Assembly: GCA_964479745.1 (NCBI GenBank)
Contig: CAYZNJ010000016.1
Location: 1 to 13,040 of the forward strand
DNA length: 13,040 nt
From: JACPNK01 sp964479745
GTDB lineage: Bacteria; Patescibacteriota; Minisyncoccia; 2-02-FULL-40-12; IGHO2-12-FULL-4
Direction: 5' to 3'
Part shown: in pieces, positions 11,769-13,040 of the stretch
Numbering within the stretch: position 1 is the first letter of the stretch
How the letters are laid out: every line of letters begins with the position of its first letter
Position numbers and translations under genes: made by a program
The notes under the pieces: generated by a model
Database searches by the model: none
The model's input: only the letters and a program-made list of their open reading frames with translations
Told to the model about the DNA's origin: nothing

Positions 11769-12644
11769 ATGCCCGAACTACCCGAGGTAGAAACAATTGT
11801 CAGAGATCTTAACAAAAAAGTTGCCGGACTTAAGTTCAGGGATTTTTGGACTGATTGGCCGAAATCAGTTAAGACTCATAGGCTTGCTAATTTTGTGCGC
11901 GAGATAAAGGGACGTGAAATTTTACGTGCCCACCGGAGGGCTAAATATATCATGCTGGATTTATCCGGAGGCAAAACTCTTATAATCCACCAGAAAATTT
12001 CAGGCCATCTTTTATACGGCAAGTGGAAAATAGCTGACGGCAAGCCTGCGGCAGACGTTGAGGGTCCCATCAAAACCGATTCCTACAACAGGTTTATAAG
12101 GCATATATTTTATTTGAGCAATGGCTTTATGTTAGGTTTTTCCGATGTCAGAAGATTTGGCAAAATTTTTTTGGGCGATACCGAGGAGGTAGAAAATATA
12201 AACGAAATCGGCAAACTCGGACCGGAGCCGCTTGATAAAAAATTTACTTTTGAAAAATTCAAAAGCATTATTAGCAAAAAAGGCGGGCTGATCAAAAGAG
12301 TTCTGATGGACCCGTTTGTTGTTGCCGGTATCGGCAATATTTATGCGGATGAAATTTTATGGTATGCCGGCGTTTCACCATTAAGAAAGGCTGACAAACT
12401 CAAAGAAAACGAATTGAAAGAAATATACAAAGCAATTCATTTAGTTTTAGAAAAAGCGATTAAAGTAAAAGGGGATAGCGAGCAAGACTACCGTACTCTT
12501 GACGGCGAGTTTGGCGGCTATCAAAAACTTCAGAAGGCGTATCAGCAGACCGGAGAAAAATGTCAGAAAAAAGACGGAGGCGTAATTAAGCGAGTTGTGA
12601 TAAATAACCGCTCGGCGCACTTTTGCCCCGTTCATCAGAAGTAG
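11769..12644 (+). CDS. mutM: Formamidopyrimidine-DNA glycosylase (Fpg/MutM) with degenerate zinc finger
   Basis: Fpg removes oxidised purines such as 8-oxoguanine and cuts the abasic site. The protein has 291 residues (usual about 270). It opens MPELPEVETIVRDL, giving the catalytic Pro2 and Glu3 after Met removal, and has Lys59 in HRRAKY for the conserved lysine. The helix-two-turn-helix region reads VLMDPFVVAGIGNIYADEIL with Asn190, and RTLDGEFGGYQKLQ is present. The C-terminal zinc finger keeps its arginine loop (INNRSAHF) but only two of four ligands: Cys265 and Cys286, with Lys268 and His289 at the other two positions (pattern C-x2-K-x17-C-x2-H). It may be a zincless or a CCH-type finger. 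There are also about 20 extra residues around KIADGKPAADVEGPIKTD. It starts 3 nt after the methyltransferase. Confidence 0.96.
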   Translation: MPELPEVETIVRDLNKKVAGLKFRDFWTDWPKSVKTHRLANFVREIKGREILRAHRRAKYIMLDLSGGKTLIIHQKISGHLLYGKWKIADGKPAADVEGPIKTDSYNRFIRHIFYLSNGFMLGFSDVRRFGKIFLGDTEEVENINEIGKLGPEPLDKKFTFEKFKSIISKKGGLIKRVLMDPFVVAGIGNIYADEILWYAGVSPLRKADKLKENELKEIYKAIHLVLEKAIKVKGDSEQDYRTLDGEFGGYQKLQKAYQQTGEKCQKKDGGVIKRVVINNRSAHFCPVHQK

Positions 12645-12650
12645 TAAAAT
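12623..12650 (+). promoter_or_regulatory. Possible leaderless promoter of the 68-aa gene
   Basis: TTGCCC (12623-12628), a 16-nt spacer and TAAAAT (12645-12650) are followed 6 nt later by ATG 12657. The promoter overlaps the end of the Fpg gene. The -10 region through ATG is almost identical to that of the methyltransferase gene. Confidence 0.5.
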
Positions 12651-12656
12651 AGCTAT

Positions 12657-12863
12657 ATGGGACTTTTTGACGATTACTATTTCGGTTTAACAAAAAAGGA
12701 AAGGCGTTTAGTGAGAAAAAAAGAACGAGAAGCGGAGATAGCCGCTCTTAAGCGCAACAGGGTTTTGCGTAAGCTATTTTTTTGGACAATCTTTATCCTG
12801 CTTGTTTTGACCAGTGGTTTCTTGCTCATAAAAATTGCCAACCAGAACCCGTATAAGCCTTAA
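12657..12863 (+). CDS. 68-aa single-pass membrane protein
   Basis: The N-terminal 37 residues are highly charged and probably helical or coiled (LTKKERRLVRKKEREAEIAA). They are followed by one transmembrane segment (about 40-60, FFWTIFILLVLTSGFLLIKI) and a short tail NQNPYKP. Positive charge before the helix predicts a cytoplasmic N-terminus. No family is recognised. It follows Fpg by 12 nt and has a plausible leaderless promoter of its own. No terminator is seen before the next promoter at 12874. Confidence 0.75.
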   Translation: MGLFDDYYFGLTKKERRLVRKKEREAEIAALKRNRVLRKLFFWTIFILLVLTSGFLLIKIANQNPYKP

Positions 12864-12873
12864 CAACATTTGA

Positions 12874-12901
12874 TTGACAAATAGACCCGTTTTGCTATTA
12901 T
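12874..12901 (+). promoter_or_regulatory. Strong promoter for the terminal structured leader
   Basis: TTGACA (12874-12879) and TATTAT (12896-12901) with a 16-nt spacer and an extended TGC before the -10. Transcription should start near 12908, directly before the structured region. Confidence 0.8.
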
Positions 12902-12907
12902 GACTAA

Positions 12908-13037
12908 ATCAGCCGTAGAAAAGAGGCAGAGCCCATGTTACTAAAGTAAGCGGGCCTAAGACCTCTTTGAGGTGGAGCTTTAGACTTTTAGAGTCTAATT
13001 TGGTCGATCTACGGTTAAAACGTAGATTTTTTGTTTT
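12908..13037 (+). ncRNA. Structured leader or small RNA with attenuator-like pairing
   Basis: From the predicted start to the T-tract is about 125 nt. A 7-bp closing stem CCGTAGA/TCTACGG (12913-12919 with 13008-13014) encloses GCCC/GGGC with an inner TTAC/GTAA hairpin (12931-12955), ACCTC/GAGGT (12961-12973, competing with AAGAGG/CCTCTT at 12921-12926 and 12962-12967) and TTAGACT/AGTCTAA (12980-12998). The 3' strand of the closing stem is also the 5' strand of the terminator, so the two cannot form together. This is the layout of a riboswitch or other transcription attenuator. I do not recognise a known class. The regulated gene, if any, is past the right edge. A tiny frame ATGTTACTAAAGTAA (12935-12949) lies in the first hairpin. 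Confidence 0.5.
13006..13037 (+). terminator. Intrinsic terminator of the structured leader
   Basis: TCTACG (13008-13013) pairs with CGTAGA (13021-13026), loop GTTAAAA, followed by TTTTTTGTTTT. The stem can be extended by A-T and G-T pairs. Its right arm repeats the sequence CGTAGA of the 5' closing strand at 12914-12919. Confidence 0.75.
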
Positions 13038-13040
13038 AAC

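Noticed and set aside
12913..13014. tRNA with a 7-bp acceptor stem (CCGTAGA/TCTACGG)
   Set aside because: There is no GTTCRA T-loop, no D-arm or anticodon arm at the right distances, and the length (102 nt) does not fit.

Overview
The window most likely comes from a member of the Patescibacteria (Candidate Phyla Radiation), probably of the Parcubacteria type. This is inferred from gene content and style, not from a marker gene. The genes are small and tightly packed, and many are membrane or secreted proteins of families common in that group: a DUF5652-like protein, a Cys-module protein, LemA plus TPM, and VKOR with a DsbA-like thioredoxin. Several genes have a -10 box exactly 6 nt before the start codon and no ribosome binding site. 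There are no rRNA genes, tRNA genes, CRISPR arrays or transposase genes.

Layout. 1-1523: the 3' part of a secreted-looking Cys-module repeat protein. 1672-3117: sufB without other suf genes, followed by a small secreted protein. 3530-5290: an apparent operon of a membrane-anchored DsbA-like thioredoxin, a VKOR-type quinone-linked thiol oxidase and a probable Cys-His papain-like or transglutaminase-like protein. 5291-5608: a large folded repeat and a sigma70-type promoter for an unknown 177-aa protein. 6236-6693: two small leaderless units, an acidic 44-aa peptide and a DUF5652-like membrane protein. 6858-8468: lemA and a TPM-domain protein, with folded repeats before and between them. 8469-9777: an accessory-looking stretch with a DUF5678-like gene on the minus strand, a hicBA toxin-antitoxin pair, and a 59-codon minus-strand gene with its own promoter, Shine-Dalgarno and terminator. 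9778-12863: a base-excision-repair cluster (family-4-like uracil-DNA glycosylase, 3-methyladenine glycosylase, Fpg) with a class I methyltransferase inside it and a small membrane protein after it. 12874-13040: a promoter followed by a structured leader that ends in a terminator.

How the genes may work together. VKOR would re-oxidise the DsbA-like protein, which would form disulfides in exported proteins. The Cys-module protein at the left edge is a plausible client, but this is inference from proximity. The three DNA glycosylases would start repair of uracil, alkylated purines and oxidised purines. Two of them have lost cysteines that normally hold metal: the UDG lacks its Fe-S ligands and Fpg keeps only half of its zinc finger.

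The least explained material is a set of folded DNA/RNA elements. Two large elements (5296-5529 and 7430-7593) share an architecture and a hairpin with an identical 7-nt loop and compensated stem changes. A second inverted-repeat family (TCCCGTACGAAGT arms) sits across the lemA start codon and again inside the coding region of the alkyladenine glycosylase, where it adds about 45 codons in frame. The terminal leader (12908-13033) has two mutually exclusive pairings of the same strand, as expected for a transcription attenuator or riboswitch.
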